Shown one piece after another: positions 21,907 through 32,552 of a DNA stretch of 64,000 nt. The stretch's first letter is position 1. The number at the start of each line of letters is the position of its first letter. The translations under genes were made by a program, and so were the position numbers. Below the pieces are notes generated by a model that saw only the letters and a program-made list of their open reading frames with translations, searched no databases and had not been told where the DNA came from. Source of the stretch: Panonychus citri (taxonomy: Eukaryota; Arthropoda; Arachnida; Trombidiformes; Tetranychidae); the NCBI RefSeq assembly GCF_014898815.1, contig NW_026515511.1, positions 172,834-236,833 of the forward strand, given 5' to 3'.

Positions 21907-23521
21907 ATGTTTCACATTGAAAAACTACCTGATGATTGTTTATCCTCCATTTTTGAATCTATTACAAATCTAGATGATTTAATTGTTTGTTCAAAAGGTA
22001 AGCAATTGATAATCTCAATTTTAATTGTCTCTCATTCACATTTTTACGGAAGTAGATTTTCATTTCAAAATAATCTGAAAATTAATCAGCGGTTCATTTA
22101 AATCTCATCGCAAATCATTTCTGCTGTTAACTGAATTTAATTTTCAATTCATTTTGATAATTTGATAGTTTGTCAACGCTGGAGGTTCCTGATTGTTCAG
22201 AGATTGAATAAGGTGAAATATTTAAGTGGTAAGTATATTAATCGTAATGAATTGGTTCAACAATTAACTTAATTATCTTAATACTAATTAGACGACAGTA
22301 GTATTGGCTGTTTCAAGAATTCAATTTACTTCAATAAACTTGATTCACTGAGTCAAAGTCAATTGTTAGGACTATTACCCAGATTTAAGGTCAGTTTCGG
22401 GTTTGATAAAGTTCACAATCAATAGGCCACCGATTAAAATTTGTTAATTGTCTCGATTTCATTTCAGATTCTTGACATTCGTCCCACAAACGAAACTAAA
22501 TTTAAATCGATTGACATATTCAAAGTAATTGAAGGCATTAAATCAGTGAAAGGATTAATATATGAACCATGTTGGGATAAATTCCATGTTCGATATCAAG
22601 TACTGACCATGAATCTCGAGATGATTGCTACCAATCTATTTGAGCCTTCGTTTATTGATTGTAATCAGAATCAATTAAAATTGAAGCAACTTTATTTCGC
22701 TGATTGTTTCCAGAATCATTTCGAGGAGATTGCAAATTCTGGTTATTTGAAAAATCTCCAAAGACTTCATATTGGAAGTCGCAATTGTAAGTAACAGAAT
22801 TAATTTAATATCAAATTATTCGAAAAGTTCTAATGGTTCCAATCAAAGTTTCAATTAGTTCATATGATGGACCAGTATTGGAGAGTATAAAAATTTTGGA
22901 GGCTTGTTTATATTCATATGATGCCACTAATCCTTATCCTGGATTTCATTTCATGGATTTATGTCCATCCGTTGAAAGTGCTCATCATTTAATCAAGCCG
23001 AAAAAACTATCGATCAACCAAACAATCAAAAATAATTCACTGAGAAATTTAGTTCTGGATCATGTAAGTTACCAGCTAATTGTTTAAGATCAGTGTCAAC
23101 AATTTAACTTTTTTTCTGATTGCAGCCGGAAAATTATGTATCAGATAATTGGACTGATTTGCGAAACTTGTTAATCAAGTATCCGAAATTGAAAAATCTC
23201 GCAATTAGAGGCGATTATGGGCTTGATGATTCTAATTTGACGGAATTACTTGACCTTATACCCGAAATTGTTATTCTTGATCTTCGCCAGTCAACCAGAT
23301 TATCGGAAAAATCGAAAGATATTGTTAATCGATATTGTCAAAGGAAGAATAGAGAAATTTGGTTCTACAATAGGCCCGATCAACGTATCGAACACGATTG
23401 GCCTGAACTTGCATCTCAAACTAATCAACGAATCTGTCAAGGGTTCGATTTCATGAGAAATTGTTTTCTCAAAACATTTCAACAACTTCCTTATCTTATT
23501 GATCCAATCGAAGATGATTAA
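21907..23521 (+). CDS. F-box protein B, intact
   Basis: Six exons (21907-21997, 22169-22228, 22292-22389, 22468-22786, 22849-23063, 23126-23521) with matching phases encode about 392 residues. The F-box (EKLPDDCLSSIFESITNLDDLI ends exon 1; VCQRWRFL in exon 2) should bind Skp1; exons 3-6 form a divergent leucine-rich array with repeats such as LKNLQRLHIG, LKNLAIRGDYGL and IVILDLRQ, likely the substrate-binding part of an SCF ubiquitin ligase. It is the intact reference for copy A upstream (diverged) and copy C at 29.6 kb (nearly identical). Exon 5 uses an acceptor ending CAAAG rather than the nearer ATTAG, because only that keeps phase. The substrate is unknown. Confidence 0.85.
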
Positions 23522-23899
23522 TTGTTGTATTAAAACAAAACGAAATGTTGATTAAGATGAAGATAATTCTAGAAATTGGTAACTTGATCACAATTCTGTT
23601 CTGTAATCAACTATTGATTCCCTCACTAATCATGATAGCTGAAAGATAGTTCATCTAGAGATGAAGATCTCAATGAGGAGGGAGAATGGGAGCCGAGAAA
23701 AAAAGGCTTCTCTCATGTCAATAAATAGAAGATGATAGAAGATTAATTCTTTGAGTCCGTTTTCATCAGCATGATTAATGACACCTTATTACGATTTCTT
23801 TACCAAAAATCTAATCAATCGAGTGAAAAATCAATCAATAATATAATTAACAGTATCATTTACCCATAAGAAAAGTTAACCGATCTAAACTATTAGAAA
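23522..23899. other. Intergenic between F-box B and the MFS transporter
   Basis: The first 95 bases are repeated after F-box copy C (to about 32552) and mark the right edge of that duplication at about 23617. Short palindromes such as TTCATCTAGAGATGAA near 23650 are present. No gene is seen. Confidence 0.5.
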
Positions 23900-26800
23900 A
23901 TGTGTGGGAAAAAGTTGCAAAAGCGAAATTTAACCCAATTAATTGAAACTTCGACAGTAATTACATCAACAATCAACATTTCATCATCTTCAACGGTTCC
24001 TCTGGATAATCATGACTCTTCATCCAATTGGAGTAAATCAGTTAAACCACAATTGTCGACAATCAGTCAAACCGGACCAATTAAATTGTCACGTCGTGAT
24101 TATCTACTCATCTCTGTATTTGCTTACATAAACATCATAACCGGAGCAGCTTATTGTGTTTTGTCACCTTTCTTTCCGAAAGAGGTAATTAAATGATCTT
24201 GGTCTTTGTATCGTGTAGAAAAATTAATTAAAGTTCATCAACGTTTCACTAAACCGATAAGTGATAATAAAATAAATCATCATTGATTGATTTCTTTCTA
24301 ATCAACAGGCTGAATCTAAAGGACTATCTCCATCGACCTATGGTTTTCTTTTCTCCATCCAGGAAGTGATTGCCTTCATCTTGTGTCCAGTCTATGGAAA
24401 ATTTGTAAGTTGACCATAAATGGGATATATTTTCATTCCGAGTGATTCATTTTTTGGAACCATATCTTTGATAGAATTAGATTTCAACAAGAGAAAAGAA
24501 ATGAGTTGTATCTTGAAGTTAAGTAACTTTTTCTTTTTTGCTTTGATGATGAAAAGTAATTAATAAAGAAACTTTAATTATTTTATTTCACCTTCATTTT
24601 CATCTTCATTCTCATCTTCATCCTCATCTTCATATTCATCCTCATCTTCATCTCTATTTTATCTCCATCTCGTCTCTTACAAGGAGACGAGATGTTGTTA
24701 TATTTCTTTGCCAACAATCATTACCTGGTGTACCAATGAAATATAATTAATGTGTTTATTTTGATTCATCAGTCGACAAATTAATCAACATTTAACAATC
24801 TTACCAAAGAAAATCAGATTAAATTTACCTTGATTTCTATTTTGTTGTCAATAATTTGCTTTAAAAGTTTTTTTCTTTCCTGAGTACTTGTCTTTGTCTA
24901 AATATTAATTACTAATAAATCAATTAGTTATCAATTAGTTATGAGCAACTTGAACAAGAATCAATTCAATTAATAACATAATAAACACACAGTGAGCACA
25001 TTGATTGACTCTCCATGTTGTTATCCGTAAATGTCATTGATTTTTATCAAACAAATTAACACCAGACTCGAAAGGAAGATGATGACGATGGTGATATTGG
25101 TGATGATAATCAACGAAGTGATATTAATCGGATGATTATGACCTAATCAACTTAAATAATAACTTCATTCTTTTCTTAATTGTCAATAAATTTAAGTGAG
25201 TTACAAGTGGAAAACCACAACAACCTATTCGTCTATTAATCGTTGAAAAATTAGCATAAACCAATATCACTCAATCATAATTTGATTGATAGAAACGAGG
25301 AAGAAAATTCAATTCTAACTGTAGTTATATCTAAATCACTTACAGATTGAAATTTAAAGAAAAATGCTCATTTTCTCATTCGTTACTGTGGTTACAATGT
25401 TTCCTAATTTCCATTTGATTTTTAGTCAATTTTCCCTTTACTAATCACAATCAGCTAATAATTTCTTAATTTGTGTACCATCAATTGATTAGTAGCATTT
25501 ATTGTTAAAAGTTGTTTGTTAATTTGTCAAGGCTCACAAATGATTTGACTCTCATTCGTTTTTACACTTTTCTATCCAGTTACCTAAACTTGGATTTAGA
25601 TTGACAATTTTAACTGGTATCTTTGTTGGATCAACTGGAATAATCTTGTTTGGGTAAGATAAATATTAGTCTTCTTTTAACAATTAATTTGTTTCAATTG
25701 TTTCATCTGTTTTTCAGAGCATTAAAATGGGCTCCAAATGGGACACTATTCACCACCTTTTGTGCCTTAATCCGATCATTTGGATCAATAGGATTAGCAG
25801 CAGTCTCAGCAACGTGTTATGCCGCAATCCCGGTCTATTATCCAAATCACATCTCTCAAGTATTTGTAAGCTAATCCTCTAAATGACTTTGGACATTGGT
25901 ACTGATAATTTTCACTTTAAATCAATCTCTTTTCCTCCATAGGGTTTGATTGAGATGTGTTATGGTGTTGGTATGATCGTTGGCCCTCTGCTTGGTGGTT
26001 TCCTTTATGAGGTCTGGTTCTAAAACAAATCGATCAGCAATCTTTGATTTAATTATAATTGACTAATGAATCTTTTGTCTCTGACATATTTTTTCTTTCT
26101 GTTAGGTTGGGGGCTTTGATTTGCCCTTTTTCGTCTGTGGTGCTCTTCTTTCCCTTACATTTCCAGTACTATTCGTCCTCTTCCCGAGAAAAGCAAGTGA
26201 GTTCAATTATGGATTATCTGATTAACCAATTGAATTTCAATCAATAACGGTTGTTGAATCACATTCAAACTCTTCATTAATTTTAATATCAAGCAAATCT
26301 CATCATCTGATTAGACATTTATTAGAAAAAAATAACAATAGCAAGTGACGATGATGGAAAAAAACATAATTATAAATCAAAGGGAAATTTCTGTTGATTT
26401 GTTGATTATTTTTTATTTTGTTTTCTTCTTTCACATCCTTGATTGATATAAGACTCTCATCGATTGATAACTTGAATATTAACTATTCCTGCTTGCTTTT
26501 CAAACTGTTAATGATTAGAGAGAAAAAGAGAGACTACTAATTATCTTTATATTCATGAACCTTCACGATGAGTCAAGATCTTGAATCTCTAACTTTGAAT
26601 TTGATTAAGTTTGTTTAATTGATGATTTTCTTTCATCTTTCATTCAGAATTGACCAGAAATGAGAAAAGTGCTGGAATATTCAAAGTTTTATCCAATTGG
26701 AGGATAACATTACAGATCCTCATAACTATTGTACTTTGCATCGTCTTTGGGTTCAATCAATCCATGTTGGAGCCACATATTAGAAGCGTAAGAATTTTCG

Positions 26801-27704
26801 ACATTGAGTTCGTTATCATATATTGGGACATTCTATTATTTGCGTCTCATCTTAACAGTTTGCTAATCTGCGATCATCAGCAGTTGGATCAATTTTCTTA
26901 TTATCTGGTCTATTTTATGGTATTTTTACCTGGATCGTTGGTCTGTTCATGTCGAGATATAAAGATGTCACTTTCATGAATATCGTCGGTTCTTCACTTA
27001 TCATATTAGGGTTCATTCTGGTTGGTCCTATTTACCTTTGCCAATTAAACCGTATGTTTGACAGTTTAAAGATCAAGTTTAACCTAATTCTAAATGGAAT
27101 GAAACTTTTCTACAGGAGTATTGTACTGGTTGTATTCTCTCAGATCGTTTATGGAATGGGCTTGGCCTTTTGTTTCGTTTCCAACTTTACGCAAGCAATG
27201 AGGGAAAAAGAGTATGATAATTGGTAATCTAATGTTCCAATTTATCAATAACAAATTGTTCTTTTGATCTTTCAAGTTTATCTGATTTAAAAGACGATGT
27301 TGGTGCTGGTTCAATGATAAGTAGTCTTTTGTTTCTGCTTATGCCTTGGGTAAGAAATTGAAACTAATTTACTTTTGCAAAGTGAATTTTAACTAAAAGT
27401 TTCATCGTAATATATGATTATCAGAACTGCCCTTGGACCCATAATTGGAGGTTATCTTGTTGAACATTTCGACTTTCCTAAAGCTTGTTTCGGTATCGTT
27501 TTGTTGACAATGATAATTGTAAGTACATTGTATTATATTTTGGTTACCTCATGAAGTTCTGGATTTTATCTCAAGTTCTAAAGAATTTTTCACTTTTTAT
27601 TCCATCAGTTGTTGATTATAATCTTCACCATGTTATTCCATGAGCGTAAAAGCTTCGATGGTGAGAATAAGAAGAATAACTTCAATGAACAAATTCGTTA
27701 TTGA
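23900..27704 (+). CDS. MFS transporter, SLC18B1-like
   Basis: Twelve exons: 23900-24184, 24309-24404, 25580-25653, 25718-25865, 25943-26011, 26106-26196, 26648-26787, 26859-27051, 27118-27211, 27277-27349, 27425-27518, 27609-27704. A Ser/Thr-rich cytoplasmic start leads into about 12 membrane segments. Signatures parallel SLC18B1 (vesicular polyamine transporter): AYCVLSPFFPKEAESKG in TM1, VGMIVGPLLGGFLYE at the TM5 antiporter motif, VGGFDLPFF, and GPIIGGYLVEHFDF near TM11. Substrate in this organism is inference. Two splice junctions are out of phase by one base (27051/27118 and 27349/27425); one lost G at 27051, and a lost T at about 27330 plus a lost G at 27349, would restore the expected family sequence. 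Intron 3 before exon 3 is long, about 1.2 kb. Confidence 0.85.
24588..24668. repeat. (TTCATC/CTCATC)n pyrimidine repeat in an intron
   Basis: Imperfect hexamer repeat of CATCTT/CATCCT units inside the long second intron of the MFS gene, forming a pure polypyrimidine strand for about 70 bases. Confidence 0.75.
24669..25579. other. Remainder of the long MFS intron
   Basis: About 0.9 kb of AT-rich sequence with no frame or repeat that I recognise. A small palindrome, GTCTCTTACAAGGAGAC, lies near 24673. Confidence 0.5.
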
Positions 27705-28136
27705 GTTTAAGGATATAATTCACCAAAATCATAATCTAAATCAAAGAGTTGATTGATTACTCTTTGATTGTGAGACTTAAACAAAGTGATTAGACAAGAT
27801 TGAGTGGTAAAGATATTAACTAATAACTGTCGAGAAAACAGCAAATGTACAGGCTTGTGACTTACCGAAAGGAATCGAATATAAAAATGAGCTTTATTTT
27901 TACGATGGAATTTGACAATTTACATGTTCTATACTAATTTCTATCATTAAATTTCCAATACTTTACATGATATAATTGTTTAACTTCAAATCCGTGTCAA
28001 CTACTCGATTAAAACGAGCGTCTGGTTTACAAAGTGATAAAAATCTTACAATTTTGCACCAAAAACAATATGAGATTTGCTAACAGTTTAACAATTAAGT
28101 AGTGGCTCAGTTTCTCATGTCATGAAATCAATTACT
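27705..28136. other. Intergenic between MFS gene and SLC46-like remnant
   Basis: AT-rich and without frames. The two flanking genes converge here. Confidence 0.5.
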
Positions 28137-28638
28137 TCATTGATTAGTCTTCTCAATAACAATTTCAACCGTTCCAAGAACAATATCAGTTGAAGTTGAT
28201 TCGAGTTTAGAAACATCGTCTTCGTCCGAATTAATCGAGTCTTGATCAGGAAATTTTTCAACATGATCGGAATGGACTGTAACGATATTCTCTTGGCTCT
28301 GATAAATTACTCTGCTTTGCACTCTTGGAGTCGATTTGTTGTGATAATCGTCACTATCAGAAGACTCAGATTTTGACTGACAAGTGGAGTCTTGTGGTTC
28401 TTTTGTGGCTTTGGCCTCGGCCTCTGCACGAAGTACAAGATCCCAAGTATTTCGAGTGTAATATAGCCAAATCATTACAGAGGCAGGAAAGACGACAACA
28501 AAACCAGCAGCAATGTAAACAGTACCTGGAGAGTTCTCAATAGTTGCATTGAAAATTTTAGAATAAAAAACGGAAGAAATTAAAGGACCAGCCGATTCGA
28601 TACACGAAAGAATCATCAGAACAGAAAGGGTTTACTGT
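28137..28638 (-). pseudogene. 3' end of an SLC46-like MFS transporter, 5' truncated
   Basis: An open minus-strand frame of about 160 residues begins inside a transmembrane segment (TLSVLMILSCIESAGPLISS) and continues through FPGTVYI-like ENSPGTVYIAAGF and a last hydrophobic segment to a long acidic cytoplasmic tail rich in Ser, Asp and Glu. The pattern fits the last two helices of SLC46/folate-type transporters. Everything upstream is missing: at about 28638 the sequence switches abruptly to an inverted copy of Rab27. It is therefore a truncated gene or the fused tail of a rearrangement and cannot make a working transporter alone. Confidence 0.7.
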
Positions 28639-28639
28639 T

Positions 28640-29617
28640 TTCCATTTGTCATAAAATAACAGTTAATGTGAATACAAATGATCACTATTTATTCAATGAA
28701 AAAGTTTCTATTGAAAGTGATTAGTTTTAATTGTTGAGACTTAATTGCTCACCCATATTTTTGTGCCTCTTGTTTAGCTCGTTCCTCGGAAACAACTCGT
28801 TTCTCAAATAGATCAACCTTATTACCACAAAGTATTACATCGATCGTTACAATAAGCATGAGTCTTTAATTGATCTAACCAACCACGAATATTGATAAAT
28901 GATTGTTCACTTGTTATATCGAAGATCAAAATGAAGCCCATTGCATCACGAAAAAAAGCCGTTGTTAAACTACGAAATCTGTTGATTGATAGTAAATTTT
29001 TCACAATTAGAATCAAAATTTTATCAAGTTAATTGTTTTCCTTTCATTACAAACCTTTCTTGACCTGCAGTGTCCCATAGTTGAAGGTGAATCCGTTGAC
29101 TTCTCCTTGAAACTCCGTCTAAATTTTGTGGCTTATAAACCTGATTAAGAAAATGAAACAATTGATTAACTAATGTTACATTGGTTAAGAAAACAATCGT
29201 AACTATGATTAAAACAAGCAATTAACTTACAACTCTTTTCTCCTGAAATCAATTCCAACGGTTGATATAAATTTACCATCAAATGAACCATCAGTATATT
29301 GGTAAAGGAAACTTGTCTTACCACTCCCGAATCACCAAGAGACAAAATTTAATCAAATAATCATAATCAGGAGCCGAAGGGCTATGATTGGGAAGTTGAT
29401 TTTTTCCGGTCATCATTAACCAATCGATTCTTTTAATATCAGGCCTTGATTTTGATCACTCAAATTGATAATATTGACAAATAAGATGAAGTAAAAAAAA
29501 AGTAACAACAATCAATCGAGTAAGTATTGTCAAGTATTGGCAGTTGAAGTGATTTTTTTGGCAATTTTTTGATTCGTTTTCACTATTCTCTTTTTATCTC
29601 TTCGTTTATTAGTTGAT
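28640..29617 (-). pseudogene. Inverted partial copy of Rab27 (exons 1-3 and promoter)
   Basis: This block is the reverse complement of about 60090-61070, carrying the Rab27 upstream region, exon 1, exon 2, exon 3 and part of intron 3, and lacking the last exon. Identity is very high including introns. The coding parts have one- or two-base losses in short runs: GTGGG to GTGG in the P-loop (about 29325), TTTTT to TTTT (29350), GGG to GG in the FREKR motif (29247) and a lost CC at 28841. Without exon 4 there is no prenylated C-terminus. It is a non-functional duplicate, 31 kb from its source and in opposite orientation. Confidence 0.9.
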
Positions 29618-30069
29618 GTTACTCTAAAAGATCAACAAATTGATGAAATGTTTCACATTGAAAAACTACCTGATGATTGTTTATCCTCCATTTTTGAATC
29701 TATTACAAATCTAGATGATTTAATTGTTTGTTCAAAAGGTAAGCAATTGATAATCTCAATTTTAATTGTCTCTCATTCACATTTTTACGGAAGTAGATTT
29801 TCATTTCAAAATAATCTGAAAATTAATCAGCGGTTCATTTAAATCGCATCGCAAATCATTTTTGCTGTTAACTGAATTTAATTTTCAATTCATTTTGATA
29901 ATTTGATAGTTTGTCAACGCTGGAGGGTCCGAATTGTTCAGAGATTGAATAAGGTGAAATATTTAAGTGGTAAGTATATTAATCGTAATGAATTGGTTCA
30001 ACAATTAACTTAATTATCTTAATACTAATTAGACGACAGTAGTATTGGCTGTTTCAAGAATTCAATTTA

Positions 30070-30229
30070 CAGTCAAACCATTTAGGTTGAACCAAGTTTC
30101 TATTAGCTCAGAATATTTTCTATTTAGTTTGAACTTGCCATCGGCTATCCATCGGGTTAATCCGTTTTCTCTAGAAAGGTTGAAATTTTCTCTATTCCCT
30201 CGAGAAGATTTTCTATTTAGTTTGAACAT
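30070..30229 (+). repeat. Left terminal inverted repeat
   Basis: Reverse complement of 31163-31324 apart from two single-base losses and one substitution. It contains two internal copies of TTTTCTATTTAGTTTGAAC, which might be direct transposase-binding sites. Confidence 0.93.
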
Positions 30230-30260
30230 TTCCTTCTGATTTCTCATTCTGTTCATAACC

Positions 30261-31157
30261 ATGGTTGTGAACTCAATTAATACTTTTATCCGAAGATACA
30301 AACAAAGTGGTGTAATCAAAAAACCACCAGGAATTAAACCAAAGAAGTTATCAAGTGAACAAGTGAAAGTTTTGAATTCTTGGTTCGATGAAAATTGTTT
30401 AATCACTTTGGATGATGCAAAGGATAAAGTTAAAGAAAACTTTGGAATTGAAATTTGTATCGAAACGATTCGAAATTATTTAAACAAACTCAACTTTAGC
30501 TTCAAACGAATTTCAGTTGTTCCCGTTGCTCGAAATGACCCAACAAGAATCGCTGCGAGAAAAGAATATGCTCGAAACTTTATGACAATTCAAAGACACC
30601 GAGAAAAATTTTTTTTTCTCGACGAAACAGGCATCGCCGTTCACGCGCGGGTTAATTATGGATGGAGTCGTATTGGTGAACGTGCTAACGTCAAGACTCG
30701 TGCAGTCAGAGGAAAACATTTCTCAATTTGTGCGGCTATTAATTATCGTAGTCTTTACTTTTATGAGGCTAAAGAAAAGGGTTATGACACAGAACATTTT
30801 GTAACCTTTCTCAATCAATTCCTGCGCTTTTTAGAAAGAGATGATATCAAAGAGGCCTACATAATCATGGAAAATGTCCCATTTCATCATTCTACGGGAG
30901 TCAAAGATACAATTGAAGGAAAAGGTCATAATCTAATCTTTCTTCCTGCTTATTCACCTTTTCTCAACCCAATAGAGAATATGTTTAACCAGCTCAAGTA
31001 TTATGTCAAAAGATTCAATCCAAATACACCTGATGATGTTTTTCATGGAGTTGATCTAGCAAGTGAAATGGTCGTTAAAAACGATTGTATAAATTATTAC
31101 GAGAACATGATGATTTATATTGGAAAAAGTCTCGAAGGAGAAATAATAAATAATTAA
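30261..31157 (+). CDS. Tc1/mariner-like transposase, probably 5'-short
   Basis: A 298-residue frame. The N-terminus starts inside the paired helix-turn-helix region (NTFIRRYKQSG, then a GRPR-like IKPKKLSSEQ and a second HTH with ETIRNYLNKLN), so the first DNA-binding helices seem missing. The catalytic core shows FFLDETGI for the first Asp and YSPFLNPIENMFNQLK for the final Glu. At the second catalytic position, where MDN is usual, the sequence reads IIMENVPFHH, i.e. Glu for Asp, with the 34-residue spacing to the last Glu typical of Tc1 (DD34E). No stop or frame break is present. Whether it is active is doubtful given the missing N-terminus and the changed residue; it may be a recently dead or non-autonomous copy. 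Confidence 0.88.
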   Translation: MVVNSINTFIRRYKQSGVIKKPPGIKPKKLSSEQVKVLNSWFDENCLITLDDAKDKVKENFGIEICIETIRNYLNKLNFSFKRISVVPVARNDPTRIAARKEYARNFMTIQRHREKFFFLDETGIAVHARVNYGWSRIGERANVKTRAVRGKHFSICAAINYRSLYFYEAKEKGYDTEHFVTFLNQFLRFLERDDIKEAYIIMENVPFHHSTGVKDTIEGKGHNLIFLPAYSPFLNPIENMFNQLKYYVKRFNPNTPDDVFHGVDLASEMVVKNDCINYYENMMIYIGKSLEGEIINN

Positions 31158-31162
31158 ATAAA

Positions 31163-31324
31163 ATGTTCAAACTAAATAGAAAATCTTCTCGAGGAAATAG
31201 AGAAAATTTCAACCTTTCTAGAGAAAACGGATTAACCCGATGGATTAGCCGATGGCAAGTTCAAACTAAATAGAAAATATTCTGAGCTAAATAGAAACTT
31301 GGTTCAACCTAAATGGTTTGACTG
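31163..31324 (-). repeat. Right terminal inverted repeat
   Basis: Partner of the left repeat, starting right after the transposase stop codon, so hardly any non-coding sequence separates gene and repeat. Confidence 0.93.
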
Positions 31325-32552
31325 TACTTCAATAAACTTGATTCACTGAGTCAAAGTCAATTGTTAGGACTATTGCCCAGATTTAAGGTCAGTTTCGGGT
31401 TTGATAAAGTTCACAATCAAAGGGTCACCGATTAAAATTTGTTAATTGTCTCGATTTCATTTCAGATTCTTGACATTCGTCCCACAAACGAAACTAAATT
31501 TAAATCTATTGACATATTCAAAGTAATTGAAGGCATTAAATCAGTGAAAGGATTAATATATGAACCATGTTGGGATAAATTCCCATGTTCGATATCAAGA
31601 GTACTGACCATGAATCTCGAGCAACTTTATTTCGCTGATTGTTTCCAGAATCATTTCGAGGAGATTGCAAATTCTGGTTATTTGAAAAATCTCCAAAGAC
31701 TTCATATTGGAAGTCGCAATTGTAAGTAACAGAATTAATTTAATATCAAATTATTCGAAAAGTTCTAATGGTTCCAATCAAAGTTTCAATTAGTTCATAT
31801 GATGGACCAGTATTGGAGAGTATAAAAATTTTGGAGGCTTGTTTATATTCATATGATGCCACTAATCCTTATCCTGGATTTCATTTCATGGATTTATGTC
31901 CATCCGTTGAAAGTGCTCATCATTTAATCAAGCCGAAAAAACTATCGATCAACCAAACAATCAAAAATAATTCACTGAGAAATTTAGTTCTGGATCATGT
32001 AAGTTACCAGCTAATTGTTTAAGATCAGTGTCAACAATTTAACTTTTTTTCTGATTGCAGCCGGAAAATTATGTATCAGATAATTGGACTGATTTGCGAA
32101 ACTTGTTAATCAAGTATCCGAAATTGAAAAATCTCGCAATTAGAGGCGATTATGGGCTTGATGATTCTAATTTGACGGAATTACTTGACCTTATACCCGA
32201 AATTGTTATTCTTGATCTTCGCCAGTCAACCAGATTATCGGAAAAATCGAAAGATATTGTTAATCGATATTGTCAAAGGAAGAATAGAGAAATTTGGTTC
32301 TACAATAGGCCCGATCAACGTATCGAACACGATTGGCCTGAACTTGCATCTCAAACTAATCAACGAATCTGTCAAGGGTTCGATTTCATGAGAAATTGTT
32401 TTCTTAAAACATTTCAACAACTTCCTTATCTTATTGATCCAATCGAAGATGATTAATTGTTGTATTAAAACAAAACGAAATATTGATTAAGATGAAGATA
32501 ATTCTAGAAATTGGTAACTTGATCACAATTCTGTTCTGTAATCAACTATTGA

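Larger units (their letters stand above)
30070..31324 (+). mobile_element. Tc1/mariner-type transposon with 160 bp inverted repeats
   Basis: A 1255 bp element begins CAGTCAAACC and ends GGTTTGACTG, flanked on each side by TA (30068-30069 and 31325-31326). The paralogous empty site in F-box B reads TTTACTTC with a single TA, so both ends and the target duplication are defined exactly. The terminal inverted repeats are about 160 and 162 bp and nearly identical; the left arm lacks one T and one A of two short runs. One internal frame encodes the transposase. TA target choice, long matching ends and DDE-type protein place it in the IS630-Tc1-mariner superfamily. Confidence 0.95.
29648..32456 (+). 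pseudogene. F-box protein copy C, split by a transposon
   Basis: Nearly identical to F-box B with the same six-exon plan, but exon 3 is interrupted after NSIY by a 1.25 kb Tc1/mariner element. Exon 2 has WRVRIVQ in place of WRFLIVQ. Exon 4 has a +1 and a +2 insertion within 20 bases that cancel (DKFPCSISRVLT for DKFHVRYQVLT) and an in-frame 66-base deletion removing 22 residues after MNLE. Exons 5 and 6 are essentially unchanged and end with the same PIEDD. Because the coding exon is broken by the element, a normal product is not expected unless the element is removed. Confidence 0.85.
29619..32552 (+). repeat. Segmental duplicate of the F-box B block (21873-23617)
   Basis: Homology to the F-box B region starts at the word TTACTCTAAAAGATCAACAAATTG and ends at TCAACTATTGATT, introns and 3' flank included, interrupted only by the transposon. 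The left edge abuts the inverted Rab27 copy directly. Confidence 0.9.

Noticed and set aside
30045..30239. 64-residue frame at the left end of the transposon
   Set aside because: It runs across the insertion junction and the terminal inverted repeat, so it is a chance frame.
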